From assembly GCA_013399305.1 (NCBI GenBank), contig VXAI01000138.1, forward strand, positions 1,242,970 through 1,306,969: DNA of 64,000 nt, given 5' to 3'. Of the stretch, positions 10,401 through 21,147 are shown one piece after another. A program made the translations under genes and the position numbers. The DNA is from Rostratula benghalensis. Taxonomy: Eukaryota; Chordata; Aves; Charadriiformes; Rostratulidae. Numbering within the stretch: the first letter of the stretch is position 1; each line of letters begins with the position of its first letter. A model generated the notes under the pieces. It made no database searches, was not told the DNA's origin, and saw nothing but the letters and a program-made list of their open reading frames with translations.

Positions 10401-13263
10401 ACATCTTGCAGACCCATTGCTCGCATTAACACCTTCAGCTGCTTCTTCTCTCTTATGACTTTCACCGATAAAAAGTACATGTACGGGGAGAAGCACAGTG
10501 TAACGTAAATAATGAACCAAATATAATCCATTTTATACACAGGTTTGATCAAGGGGGATTTCATGCGAACGCCAGCAATTGACTTCAGCTCTTCCCAAAC
10601 GGAGTGGTTGGTTTTTGTCTAAAAAAAAGACATCAGCCGTTATTTTGATTTTCTGTAAGGAAACAGCCAACGTTGGAGCAAGCAGGTTTTCATAAGCATT
10701 ACAATTATGAGTTGATCAATAACAATGGTATGTGTATAAGTGTCAAATTCCCTCAGTATTTAATATCTTTTTTCATTGCCTTGTAATAAACACTGAGGCC
10801 ACCTTGAGCCATGAGAATGAGCTATCATTCTTTCAACTCCTGAATCACACTCTGCATTTAAGAAGTTAATGATCCCAGGAAATGAATAGGTTTGGGCTTT
10901 TTTTTTTTTTTTTTCCCATTTTGTTTGGGTTATTATTTGTTTGTTTGTTAGGTTTTTAATTTACAAATAATTCTGGAAAGAACAGAAAAATATTTTCCAC
11001 CAGCATCAGACTTACTTGTATGACTGCTGCATCGATGCTGGACTGCACTGACAGGAAACCCGCGTACCAGTAGGAGGGGACTTTGCAGTTACTTGATGAA
11101 AAATTGTAACAGGTATCTGTGGGAGGGGGAAAAATAATAATTTGATCTACATATTTCCATATATGTGTATATATAGGCTTATGTGAGGGGTTGAAAATGT
11201 ACTTGACTTGAAAGAAAATCAAGGTGTAGTTTTACTCGGCCTTTTTTCCTGGAGCAGGCACTTGTCTCTGAGAAATGAAGTATTGGGAGTTGGTGGCTTC
11301 AGCTCCGTGAGCTGCCCGATGTGCCATTGCCCCTGTCACCACAGCACACAACAGCCAGCTGCACTCAGCTCTCCTGGTTTGGCAGGAGCTGGGGCTCAGA
11401 TTCTGGCGACTGTAAATGTGCCCAGAGCTGAGGGCAGGAGAGAAAAACTCCAGGAAACCCAGAGCCGGGGTCACATCTGTGAGGAGCTGCCAACAGGTAT
11501 AGGCAGAATAAAGGACCTTCCCATCATTTCATTTTCAAGACCCATTCTTACCAAAAATACTTCCCCCCTCTCCCCCCATCAGCTGATGAACTTCTTTATT
11601 TTTTTTACCTGATAAGTTTTGGGGGGTTTTTTTCCCATTATCTTACCTCTTTTAGTCAGTGAATAAGGGTGTATTGGGTCAGAGAAGTAGCAATATGGAC
11701 AAATGTGTGTGCAGATTTATGTTTTAACTCATTAAATACATGCCTGTGCACTACATGTTAGAAGTACATGAGTGCACAAAAAGTATTCATTTTCAGAGCA
11801 TGATTTGACACGATAGGGCATAGAAGGGAGAGGGACTGCAAGGTCTGTGGATAATGTGTAGGTGTTCTTAATTTGTTTGATTCTCTGACATCCGTTTCCT
11901 CCTAAGCAGACAAAACCTCAAATCCTATCTCTTTCTTGAATCCGATATCACACCCAGCCTCCAACCCTCCTGAGCACAAGGCAGCAGGGACACCCATCAA
12001 AGCATTTTTCAAATGTGAAACCCAGGTCTCTGGGGTCATTTAATTTGTTACCGATGTGTTCAAAGGCGTCATCTGGAGGCACCACTCTGTAGTGTTGGAA
12101 TCTGAGACAGTAGGAGAAGTCATCCTTAAAAACAACACCAATGGTGTCTTCCTCCTCAATCCCTCTCGTTTCCAGCTTTTTCTCATTTTCTACCTCTTCT
12201 ATTATTATACCTGGCAGTAAAAAAAAACAAAACAAACAAAGGCTAACCATGACAGCTGTAACTGATTAGTCATGAAGCAACACGAAAAGGTTCACCAGCC
12301 ACAACTTGCACCCTCAAAAATCCAAATCCTTTCCTCCCCTTCCCCACCCCCGCCAATGAAGACCACGGTGGGCACAGGGTGGGGGTGGGTTGGGGCCCTG
12401 CAGCTGCAGGGTTTGGGGAGCAGCGTTACCCGTCAGTGCAGAATCCGAAGCCACTCGGCCCATTATCCGCCGGGTGGTGTTGGTGCCAGGCGTGAAGGCC
12501 AGGGTGACACCCGTGGCGTTAAAGGCAGGGTCGTCCAATCGCCCCAGGAAGCTGTAGGGGATCTCTTGCCGTGGGTAGTGGAACACCATGTTTGATGCTG
12601 TTTGTAATACCAAGAGCAAAACCACTGACGTGACCCATTCCTGGAGGAAAGGAAGGAAACGCAAAGGTGAGGGGTGGCGCAGAGACTGAAGGTTGGGTGG
12701 TGTGGAAAGTGGCTTCAAGGGTCTTCTCCATCCAGCGCTGCACAGCCCAGCTCCTCCAGCTCTGAACTTCTTTCTGTAGAGGGGGAAGAGCTATTTCACA
12801 GGTGTAATCGTTTGAAAACATGAGAAATGTTCCAAGTGAAAAAGATGTTTTCTTAGTACCAAAGCCAGCGAGGTCTGCTGATGATTTTACGCCCGTAGTG
12901 GTGAATTGGACATTGTGTTCTCCTGCACGGAGCAGAAATGGGATCAACAACCAAAAGCAACAACCCAGCTTTGTAACAAGCCCGTATTGTGCTGTGATAT
13001 TGTGGTGTCACAGGAAGAAGTGAAACTGCTGATATTTTCCAGATAACCACACTGCCAGCTGAGGCTTCTCGTGTATCATCCAGTATAAAAACACCATGAT
13101 GTGAACATACTTTGTAGTGGAATGAAGTGAACGTCCCTTTGGAAGAACCAATACTTGCCTGAAAACTTTCTGTCTTCATCCTCCACACCAGGAGAATATT
13201 TTTCCATAGAAGAGCACGGGTTTGCTGAAATATTTTTGAGGCTTTCTTGAATATCCCCTGCAT
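278..13263 (-). CDS. ABCA8/9/10-like ABC transporter, N-terminal 948 residues (gene continues past left edge)
   Basis: Full-size ABC subfamily A transporter of the ABCA6/8/9/10 group, probably a membrane lipid or amphiphile transporter. Coding exons, numbered with exon 1 taken as non-coding: 2 13159-13263, 3 12430-12640, 4 12052-12210, 5 11016-11116, 6 10392-10618, 7 9573-9711, 8 8886-9071, 9 8250-8382, 10 7422-7593, 11 6598-6656, 12 5480-5590, 13 4827-5002, 14 4381-4500, 15 3888-4026, 16 3267-3357, 17 2514-2653, 18 1925-2044, 19 1243-1402, 20 777-943, 21 278-405. All phases join without a stop, so the gene looks functional. The start ATG at 13,261-13,263 follows an acceptor by a few bases and gives the same 35-residue first coding exon as ABCA5. 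Introns are GT-AG except intron 2, which is GC-AG. Human members are about 1,600 residues, so roughly 60 percent is here. Which human paralogue it matches cannot be decided from sequence alone; ABCA10 is the human gene next to ABCA5. Confidence 0.93.
1925..6656 (-). CDS. ABCA8/9/10-like gene, exons 11-18: first nucleotide-binding domain
   Basis: Encodes residues 478-797 approximately, the first ATP-binding domain. It opens with [20 protein letters not shown] (59-nt exon 11). The Walker A reads GHSRSGKT (about residues 513-520), with arginine where the family consensus has the third glycine. The Q-loop region ([10 protein letters not shown]), signature LSGGQQRKL (614-622) and Walker [14 protein letters not shown] (634-646) are present. 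The H-loop position reads TTQSMEEAD, so glutamine replaces the catalytic histidine; my recollection is that human ABCA8 and ABCA9 also have glutamine there. Each of the eight exons has the same length as its ABCA5 counterpart (59, 111, 176, 120, 139, 91, 140, 120 nt). The exon 13 donor was set by homology at GAG|GTTGGT; a better GTATGT donor 4 nt further would shift the frame. Confidence 0.9.
5591..7421 (-). other. Introns 10 and 11 of the ABCA8/9/10-like gene
   Basis: These two introns flank the 59-nt exon 11 (6,598-6,656). The only notable content is a G/T-rich tract on the plus strand at about 5,990-6,075 with several GGG and GGGG runs. No repeat family was recognised. Confidence 0.6.
7422..13263 (-). 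CDS. ABCA8/9/10-like gene, exons 2-10: N-terminus and first transmembrane domain
   Basis: Encodes about residues 1-478. The cytosolic N-terminus carries the family motif [11 protein letters not shown] first hydrophobic segment (near residue 38, [11 protein letters not shown]) leads to a large luminal/extracellular loop with possible N-glycosylation sites (NATG, NTTR, NFSS, NHS). Exons 6-9 encode the cluster of further membrane helices (for example [18 protein letters not shown] and [18 protein letters not shown]). Exon 10 ([18 protein letters not shown], ending at DGKEAI) is the linker into NBD1. Exon lengths differ from ABCA5 by 3-15 nt here, always multiples of three, so the transmembrane half has taken indels while keeping frame. 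Confidence 0.9.
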
Positions 13264-13271
13264 TTTCCCAG

Positions 13272-15982
13272 CTAGGATGAGAAAGACAATAGTATCATTG
13301 GCAATAAGCCACATCTCTGGGAGTTAATGTGTTTAACTTGAGCAAATGCCACTTCAGAAGAAGCCAATAACACATCAAGGGTTAAGAGCTTTTCTCAGGT
13401 TTACAATTTGGACAACCAAGGAGGAGTTCAAGGGGAGATGTCCCAGATCATGGAAGAGAACAGGGAGATGGGTTGCTCTCATCTGCCTCTTCATCCCAGA
13501 GAGGCTTTGTAGAAAGGCATTCAACTGGCTCTAGCCTTGTTCATCATCTACATAAAACTGATAGAAAAGCCAGTCTGTCCTGTAATAAAAAGGTGAGGAG
13601 ACTGAATGGCATACAGAAGAAAGAAGATATGAATTTCATTGTCTTTTTAGGCAGTGATTCAAACTACTTTTAACGTAGATGGTCTGCAGCAGCAGTGTCC
13701 AGCCCAGCTCCTGAGAGCCGCAGCTCCGGTTTCTGCTGCACATCTGAGCCTCAGATCCTGCATTTCTCACATTGAATTTATCTCTTACCTTAGATGTGCA
13801 GTAAGTAGCCCTAGAACATCCCCATTCCATACTTACCTTCTCCACATCCTCTACAGGGGGAAGGCAGCTGCCTCCCAGGGGGCAGTCAGATACCAGAAGC
13901 AGCCTGAAAGATGCTGCTGATGTCTCCCTTAAGCAGGCTGGTGAGAGACTGCTTTTTCATGTTTTCACCCTAATACTAATAAAATGAATTACATATCTCT
14001 GGTGTAGCTAGAGCAGGGAAGCACTAAAACATCAATGTGTTTCTTTACACCCTCTTAAATGCAAGGAGGGAGAATTTATTGGGGGAATTATTTATGGGGA
14101 GAGAATTTATGGTGAATACTTTTTTCAGCTCCGGTTTGGATCACGTGCGCAAGCAGTAAACACCGTGCAAAAAACCAGCAATTGCAGAGTGACTGGTTTC
14201 ACCACCTTCCCAGAAGGAACCACAGGACGTATTTTTGTATTTTAATCCTTTAAAATGGCTGAGAACAAAAATCAAAGCGACCTCAAACGCATTGTGCTCC
14301 TCTCCCCTTGGATGTTGCTTCCTGATTTCATGGACCGGGCAGCTGGAGTTAATGAAGGGTTCTGCTACTCTGCTCCCCTCACTCTTTGGGTTTGGAAGAA
14401 TTAAATATTTGCGCACTCCCAGGGCAACGGATCCCAAATCCCTGTTTACCCTCAGACTGTTGGCACACAGCTTATCTCCCTGGGGCTCCACTTTCCCTGC
14501 CTTTTCCTGCGCTTCCCCACGTAGCCCACAGCGAAGGTTAAAGGCAACTGGGAAACTGGGAAGGGATTTCAAGGAAGCACTGCTTTTTTTTTTTTTTCCT
14601 TTTCTTTTTTTTTTGCCCGGGTCCAGATTTCAGCATTGCAAAGCACGAGCAGCAGCCCCAGGACATTGGGGCAGTAAACAGAGGTTCCTGCTGGAGGATT
14701 TGGGTAACACAGAAAACATGAGGGTCTTGTAAGAACTGCACTGAATCTCTACAGACACAACAAACGCTGAAGCTCATCAGGAGGAATTCAATTTATGTTT
14801 GATACCGAGATACACAAAACAGAAGCAGGAGAGATGCCTCTACGAGACCTGAGATTCAAAAGTGCAGAGTCAGAAGACAAAAGCCCAACATCAGAAATGT
14901 CTTTGGAGGCAACGGTGTTTGAGAAACCTGAAACCAGTGAAGAGCATCGCTTGCAGAACTGGGTGTCTCTGGAAGAACTTCCCTCCTAAGGACCCAAATT
15001 TTTGCTCCCCAGAAACACATTTCCCAGGAACTGTGATAACTTTTAGGGGGATCCTGTGCCCAGCTCTGCTGAACTGAAGGTTGTCCCAGGGAGACGTGTC
15101 CTGTGTCACTGCTCCATTTGGTTACCATCTCAGGGATTTCCTATTTGACACCTCCTCAGGCTTTTTCTTTTTTTTTTTTCCCCCTCTTTTTTTGTTCTCT
15201 AGCAAAAACCAAACAGAGGATATCGTGACTAACTCCGAAGAGAAAGTTGCTCTTCAGGAGTCCTGGCAGGGTCCCCTCGATGCTGGCTACACAGAGAGCC
15301 CGGAGGAGCCGGCGGCTTTCCCAGAGCCAATGATTAATCCCTGTGCATGGGGAGGGCAGAGGTGACCGTGCTCCCTCTGTACCCTCCTGTTTGCCAGGCA
15401 CTGCACCCCCAAAAAGCTGCATCTGGCCACCCCACAGCCCTCTCTCTCACTCCCCATAAATACGAGCCGGGTTTGCACCGACTCTACTCTTAAACATACA
15501 GGTTTTGAAACGGGGTTGTTATTTTAACTTCTCTCAACTCAAAAAAAAAAAAAAAGAAAAAGAAAAGAAAAAGCTCTAAGCCTGCCCTGTATCAAAGTTC
15601 AACACTAATTCACCCAGAAGAATTTGGGGGTCGGTGCTTGCAGGAGCCTTCCTCGGAGCTCGCCAGGCTGGAGGAGGGGGAGCCCAGGGAGGGATCACTG
15701 GCGGGGAGGACCCAGCGCTCAACCTGCGGCTCTTCGCCTGGAGCCAAAGGACAGCAGCAGCAAGAATCAAAACCTGCACACACCCAGAAAAGAGGAATAT
15801 TTTTGCTCCTTTGCCTCTTAAACGTTTTGACGTGAAGCTCAAGGTCTGCCAGAGAGCAGAGCTCTTACACGTTCAGCGTAAGGCTGTATGGAAAGGATAA
15901 AAAAGTCAATCTCCAAACACGACCCCTGCACGACAATGCCCCGTGTGCAATCTTTCCCGTAACGAAAGATGAAACTCCTTAC
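13272..15982 (-). other. Upstream intron (intron 1 candidate) of the ABCA8/9/10-like gene
   Basis: Lies between the acceptor of coding exon 2 (exon edge 13,271) and a candidate first exon ending at 15,983. It contains pyrimidine-rich runs (about 14,582-14,613 and 15,165-15,192) and an A-rich run (15,541-15,573). No coding exon with family similarity was found, and open frames here look like chance. Confidence 0.5.
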
Positions 15983-16160
15983 CTGATAACGTGTTTTCCA
16001 TCAGAACTGTGTCTCCTCCAGCTCTGAGGTGCCTGGGCTCTTCGTCCGGTGGCGGTGCCGGAGTGGGTTCGGAGCAGCCCCGCAGCCCCATGGCCATGCC
16101 CCTCTCCAGCCTGACGTCAGCCCCGCTCCCAACCCTTCCAGCAGTGACCCAGCCCTGCAG
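15983..16160 (-). other. Candidate non-coding first exon and promoter region of the ABCA8/9/10-like gene
   Basis: On the minus strand a good splice donor (TTATCAG|GTAAGGAG) sits at 15,982/15,983, about 2.7 kb upstream of the coding start. The sequence just upstream (to about 16.16 kb) is GC-richer than its surroundings. A first non-coding exon followed by a short coding exon 2 is the arrangement inferred for ABCA5 too. The 5' end is not defined, and no TATA box was recognised. This is a prediction from a splice site and composition only. Confidence 0.35.
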
Positions 16161-16604
16161 AAATACCTCCACCCGGCTGGCCCGGAGCTCGGAGGTGTTA
16201 GCATGGCATTTTTTTGCAGTATTTACTATTTACTACGACACAGGCGTTGTGTCCAGTACAAAAAGCTGTGGTTGGGTTTCTGAGTCCTGGAGAGGGATGC
16301 TGTGCCCTGAGCCAGGGCGATCACCAAGTCCCAGTCGGTGGCGAAGCAACCTCTTCCCTGCCCGAGCTTCTCCAGAGGGAAAACTTCACCGGCTTTTCCC
16401 CAACCTGCTCAAAGAGCGAGCCGGCCAGCACTCCCTGCATCCGAGGACCAACGGGATTTTTATTCCTTGTTTCTCCCTTCCCCTTTGTTTTTTAATAATT
16501 TCTGGTTCGTTCCACTCCTTTTAATTGCTTTTCCAGCAGCTGTCACACAGCTGGAATCAGGACGGAGTTTGTCGGGTTGTTTTGTGTTGTGGGGTTTTGG
16601 TTAG

Positions 16605-16635
<31 letters not shown>

Positions 16636-17899
16636 AAAAGCTTTCCCAAGGATCTGCATTTCAAAACAGGGAGGTGAGGAAATGGGATAAGCCAGGAAAT
16701 CCAAATGAGCTGGAAGGGTGCGCAGCCACATGACAACTCAAGCAGTTGAAGGAATTCGACTGTCCTGGAACTTCAGCAGCTTGAGGACTCTGCATCTCAT
16801 TCGCAGAGCTGACTGAAACCACAAGAGCCGCCCGGTTGTTGCTTAACAAGAGGCTGTAGCTCTTCTGCAGCTGCCGATTTATTCATTTTCAAGGAATGAG
16901 CTCATTTCAGAGCGGAGCAGAACGTTTTTCCCCCATCACTTCCCATTGGGCAAGAAGGGAGAGCGGGGGAAGGTTGCTCAGAACTGCAAAAAGCAGGGTC
17001 GAGATGCACCTCACTGAAAACAAACCACATTTCTGAGATCCATCCTGCCCCACAGTGTGCTGGCAGGTCCAGCATCCCTAAAAGTTATCTACAGAAAATG
17101 CATTTTAACATAAAAATGACACCTGCTCCTTGGGCTTTCCCCATCCTCTGTACAAGGTCTTGCTCCTGGCTCCTTGAACCCCAGTCCCAGGCAACCCCTT
17201 GGGGTTCCAGCCGGGAAGCAGCTGGAGAGCACATTGCATTTCAAAGTATCATTAATTCACTCCCCAGCAGTTGCCTCACAGGGGACTGGGGACCAGCTTC
17301 AGATCAACCAGAAGATGGGCTGGAGCAGCATCTCTGAGGGGGGCACTCCAAGGAACACATTTCAGGAATAAGGAGAAGCAAATGCTCCAGGAAACTCTCA
17401 TCAAGGAGAGCTTCAGCATGTTAAATCAGGGATTTTTCTGAGCACCTCTTAAATGAAGTATTACAAGGGAATGGATCAATTTTACAGCTTTTAAAAAAAC
17501 CACCCAGCAGTAAGTGGCACGCTGTCCTTAACACACCATTGAAGAAAAACTAGTATGAAAAACTGGGAACTTTCACCAAGTTCAGATCAAATTCCGTTGG
17601 GGTTATTTTTCTCCCTGCTGAGGGGCTGGGGGTGCACAAGCCCCTTTCCTTTTGCTGAGCCCTTAGCAAACTTGTGGGGCTGGAGGTGGATCTTCTCCTC
17701 CTCCTTCTTGGCAGCAGTTCCCCAAATTCAATTAAAACCATGCAACCAGTGCAGCCTGACACCCCCCCACACCTTAACCAGGGTCCCCATGCTCTGCCCA
17801 CCCCCCTGCTATGTTCCAGGGAACAGCAAAGGATTTTGAAAAAAAATCTTTCTTCTATTTCTGGCAGGGCAAGACACACGTGTGATAGAAACACAGGCA
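16161..17899. other. Intergenic stretch between the two ABCA genes
   Basis: About 1.7 kb between the ABCA5 poly(A) region and the presumed start of the downstream gene. It contains a run of 26 T at 16,605-16,630 next to G/T-rich sequence. No gene or recognisable transposon was seen. Confidence 0.5.
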
Positions 17900-20800
17900 T
17901 TTAACAACCCAATCCATCTTTATTTTGGTGGTACTTTCTGCTGGGAAAGGAAAAACCTCCACTTTACAAGTACAGCGATGTGGTAAAAGGAGGACGGGTG
18001 TATAAAATAAAACCAGAAATGATTCAAAGCGCCTGATGGCAGCACCAGGAGGAGCATTACAGACACCTTCAGACTCAGGACCTTCTGTTTCCTGCTACTG
18101 GATGTGGGCTACGCAACAGACTTCACTTGCTGTACAAAGGTATTTTTAAAAGGGCTTTTCTTTGTAACTCAAACAAAAGCTGACGCGTTGAATTCCTCCG
18201 TAGAAAAATACAGCCCTGTAAATAACCCACCACAAGGTAAATCCATCTTCCCAGTTTGGGCTACGTTAGCCAGTTCTCACAGTAACCCCGGGGACGGTGG
18301 CACAAAGGGATCTGATTTACCCCAGGTCCCACCCTCAGCCCCAGTCCAGCTGCCTTGGCCCCAGTTTACTTCCTAGAGCACAAACTGGTGAACTGCTGGG
18401 ATTCGTCGTGTCACTGACAACAGCTGAACCAAAACTGCAGAAATGAAGCTTTGCAGTGTCCAGGGGATTATCTAGTTTAAATTCTGCACGTGTTCTTCCC
18501 TCTTCTGGCAATTACAGGCGTCCTAAGACCCTCGGAAGGGCATCGGCCACCACGCGCCTGCGATTGCAGCGATGCTTTGGGGAGGCACCTTATGCCCCAG
18601 GCACTGTCACTGCCCCAGGAGGATCCCACCCAAACACACACTTAACCAGAGCAGCCAAATGCTTTGTACATGTCACTGCATAAATGTGGTGCCACCATCA
18701 ACAGAGTTGCTCCAGGGCAAACACGAACAGGCCCAAGCTGAACACATCCTGATGCTAATGGGAGATTTCATACAATCCCTCTGAAACACTAGCAAACGAG
18801 GAACTAGTTGATATGGGGTGATGTCACCCAGACAGCACTGAACCACTACAGACCACTAACCCTAGTTAAAGAATAAAATCGAGACATCAAGGGTAACAGC
18901 CCACAGCGGGCCTTTCCTATTCTCAGGTGGGAAGAGCGCGCTGACGTGCAGGTGACACTCGGCTGGAAAACCATTTACAAAAAGAGATGGGAGTAAGAAA
19001 TGGGGGATTTGGAGAAGGCTCACTGAGCTAGAGCATACAGATGGGGGAAAGCATCATGAGACACAGTCCTGGGTCCCAACTTTGCTCCAAGGAAAGAAAA
19101 ATGCTCAGAGGTACTGGCCAGCAGCAGGGACACAGGCAGGAGGAAGGGGCTGGGGGCTCCCAGGGGTGAAGGAAAAAGCTGCATGAAGAAAAGAGCTTTT
19201 TCTTTTCTTACAGGGAGGCTTCAGCCCTAGAAAGGTTGTTACTGGAACTGGAGTTGAGAGGCCAGTGCTGTAATCCTCATCTTTACCTGGGTTTTGTTCC
19301 CAGCCCAGGAGAGTTGGGATATGCCAAGGACCAGGGCTCAGCATCTCAGGCAGATTCAGTCCGCGGGAGCAAACAGGACATCCAGGGGTTTCTGCAGCTC
19401 TTGGGCTCAGGGTTAAACTAGGACACAAAACCTGGGTGTTTACACACAGCCTACGGGTACAAAAGGGGGAGCAAAAGTTGTAGATGGAGTGCACATCTCC
19501 CCACTGCACAGTAAGAAAGTGAGGAAAACAGATTTGGGCTCAACGTGACAATACACCATTACCAGCCACATCACACTGGGTATTGCCTGACAGCTACACA
19601 CCGGTGGGACACTGAACTCCACCTTAAGCCCCAGGGCTTTTTAGAGTTTTGATAAGAAAAACAAAGGTCTTTTCTAACTTTCCTGTGAAGATATATAATT
19701 GATATGACTTACAAAGCCAATGTTTTGATATAAATGCGTCTCTGTATTCGTTCATTGCAGGGCACAAGGTTAGCAACCTTCAATTTCACCTTATAAAACT
19801 AAAAAAGTGATGGTAGCTTAGTGTAGAAAAACCAACAAAAAAAAAATATTTTCGACATACATATAATTTCTTAGGATACAGGATTACATATTTTGCTCTT
19901 AGTGCTTCTATGCAAAGCAAAGGCACAATCCCTACTGACCAGGCTGTCAATTTGGACTTTTTTTTTTTTTTTTTTGAGGGGTGGATGTTTACGAAAATGA
20001 GTGAAAAATTGCCAGGACAAAGCAAACGTTCCTGCCCTGAGCACACGACTGCATCACTTACTGCTATCACAACACAGAGGGATTAGGAAATGCCCTCGCA
20101 TGTCCTTATGAATTCACTCTCAAGAAAAACAAAACCATCTGAAAAGGGCTGTCTCTGAAACCAGCTGGCAGGAGACACGGCGTTACACCCACCAGAAGAA
20201 TTAGGCTGTTTGTAATGAAGAAGAGGAAAACTCACATCTCTGCAAACCCCGTAACTACACAGTTATGTCTCTGTACTTTTAACCAAGCGGGGGGAAAAAA
20301 GAAACCCAAAACCCAAACCAGCATCCACTTCTGTACACCCCCTTTAACCCTACAGTGCATGCACTACAAACATCACCACCCCCCGGGACGGCAGTGGGGT
20401 CACCCCCAGCCACCAGCGTGCGGTAGAAGGGAAGGAAGTGCTGACAAACACCGTGTTACACCTGCAAACCAAGACTGCCAGGTGGGCTGGGAACCAAGCT
20501 AAGCTGGCAGTGTAATTCCAGACCCTCTCTGCAGAGAACACAGTTATCTGGAACGGGATTTTCCCCCGCTCTCTTCTAAGCGGGTGCATCTTCTAAGCAT
20601 AAGCGGGGCCGGAGCGGGGGACGGGAGCTTGCAGGGACACCGTGTCCATAGGGCACCTCCTCGGGCAGCAGCGGTGCCCAGCCCAGGGCAGGGGGCACGG
20701 TAAGACCCCCCCTCCCCAAACCAGCAACGCTGCAGCAGCAACTGCTTTTGCCCAAACACACGACTTCCAGCAAGGAGAGCCCCACGGCGGGGCAGCCACG

Positions 20801-21147
20801 GCTGAAGGAGGGAGGCAGGCGGCTGCTCCGGCTCAAGCTACCAACTTGTCACCAGCCCCAGGAGGTGACCCGCTGCCGGGGGCAAGCACCTCCTCGCCCC
20901 AGGCCAACCGGGAAACAGCGACGGGGAGAAGGAATTTCAGAGCAGCCAGAAGAACGGCGGGGATGCTCACCGCTACCGGGGCGTTACTCCCACGGCCGGG
21001 ATGGTGGAACACACTCGGTGCTGCCAAATACCTTCTGCCATGACCGTCCCAGCTCTCCTTTCCCCCCCTCCCCCAAGCCCCACGGTGTGTGCAGATGATG
21101 GCTGGCACACAGCCCTAGCTGATGAGAAGGTCTGGACCGTGAGGAGC
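17900..21147 (-). other. ABCA5: ABCA5 3' untranslated region
   Basis: Runs from the base after the TGA stop (21,148-21,150) to the first downstream canonical poly(A) signal on the minus strand, about 3.2 kb. The first part (about 20,580-21,100) is unusually GC- and CpG-rich; the rest is ordinary, with a run of 18 T (plus strand) at 19,958-19,975. The length is inferred: non-canonical signals could end some transcripts earlier. Confidence 0.55.
17919..17924 (-). promoter_or_regulatory. ABCA5: ABCA5 poly(A) signal AATAAA
   Basis: TTTATT on the plus strand is AATAAA on the minus strand, followed within about 45 nt by GU-rich sequence (CACGTGTGTCTT). It is the only canonical hexamer I found on the minus strand between here and the ABCA5 stop codon, so cleavage at roughly 17,895-17,905 is likely. 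Confidence 0.6.

Noticed and set aside
13264..13314. Upstream in-frame ATG (MWLIANDTIVFLILAGK) as the start of the ABCA8-like protein
   Set aside because: A splice acceptor (CATCCTAG) lies between it and the chosen ATG, and the chosen start gives the same 35-residue first exon as ABCA5.
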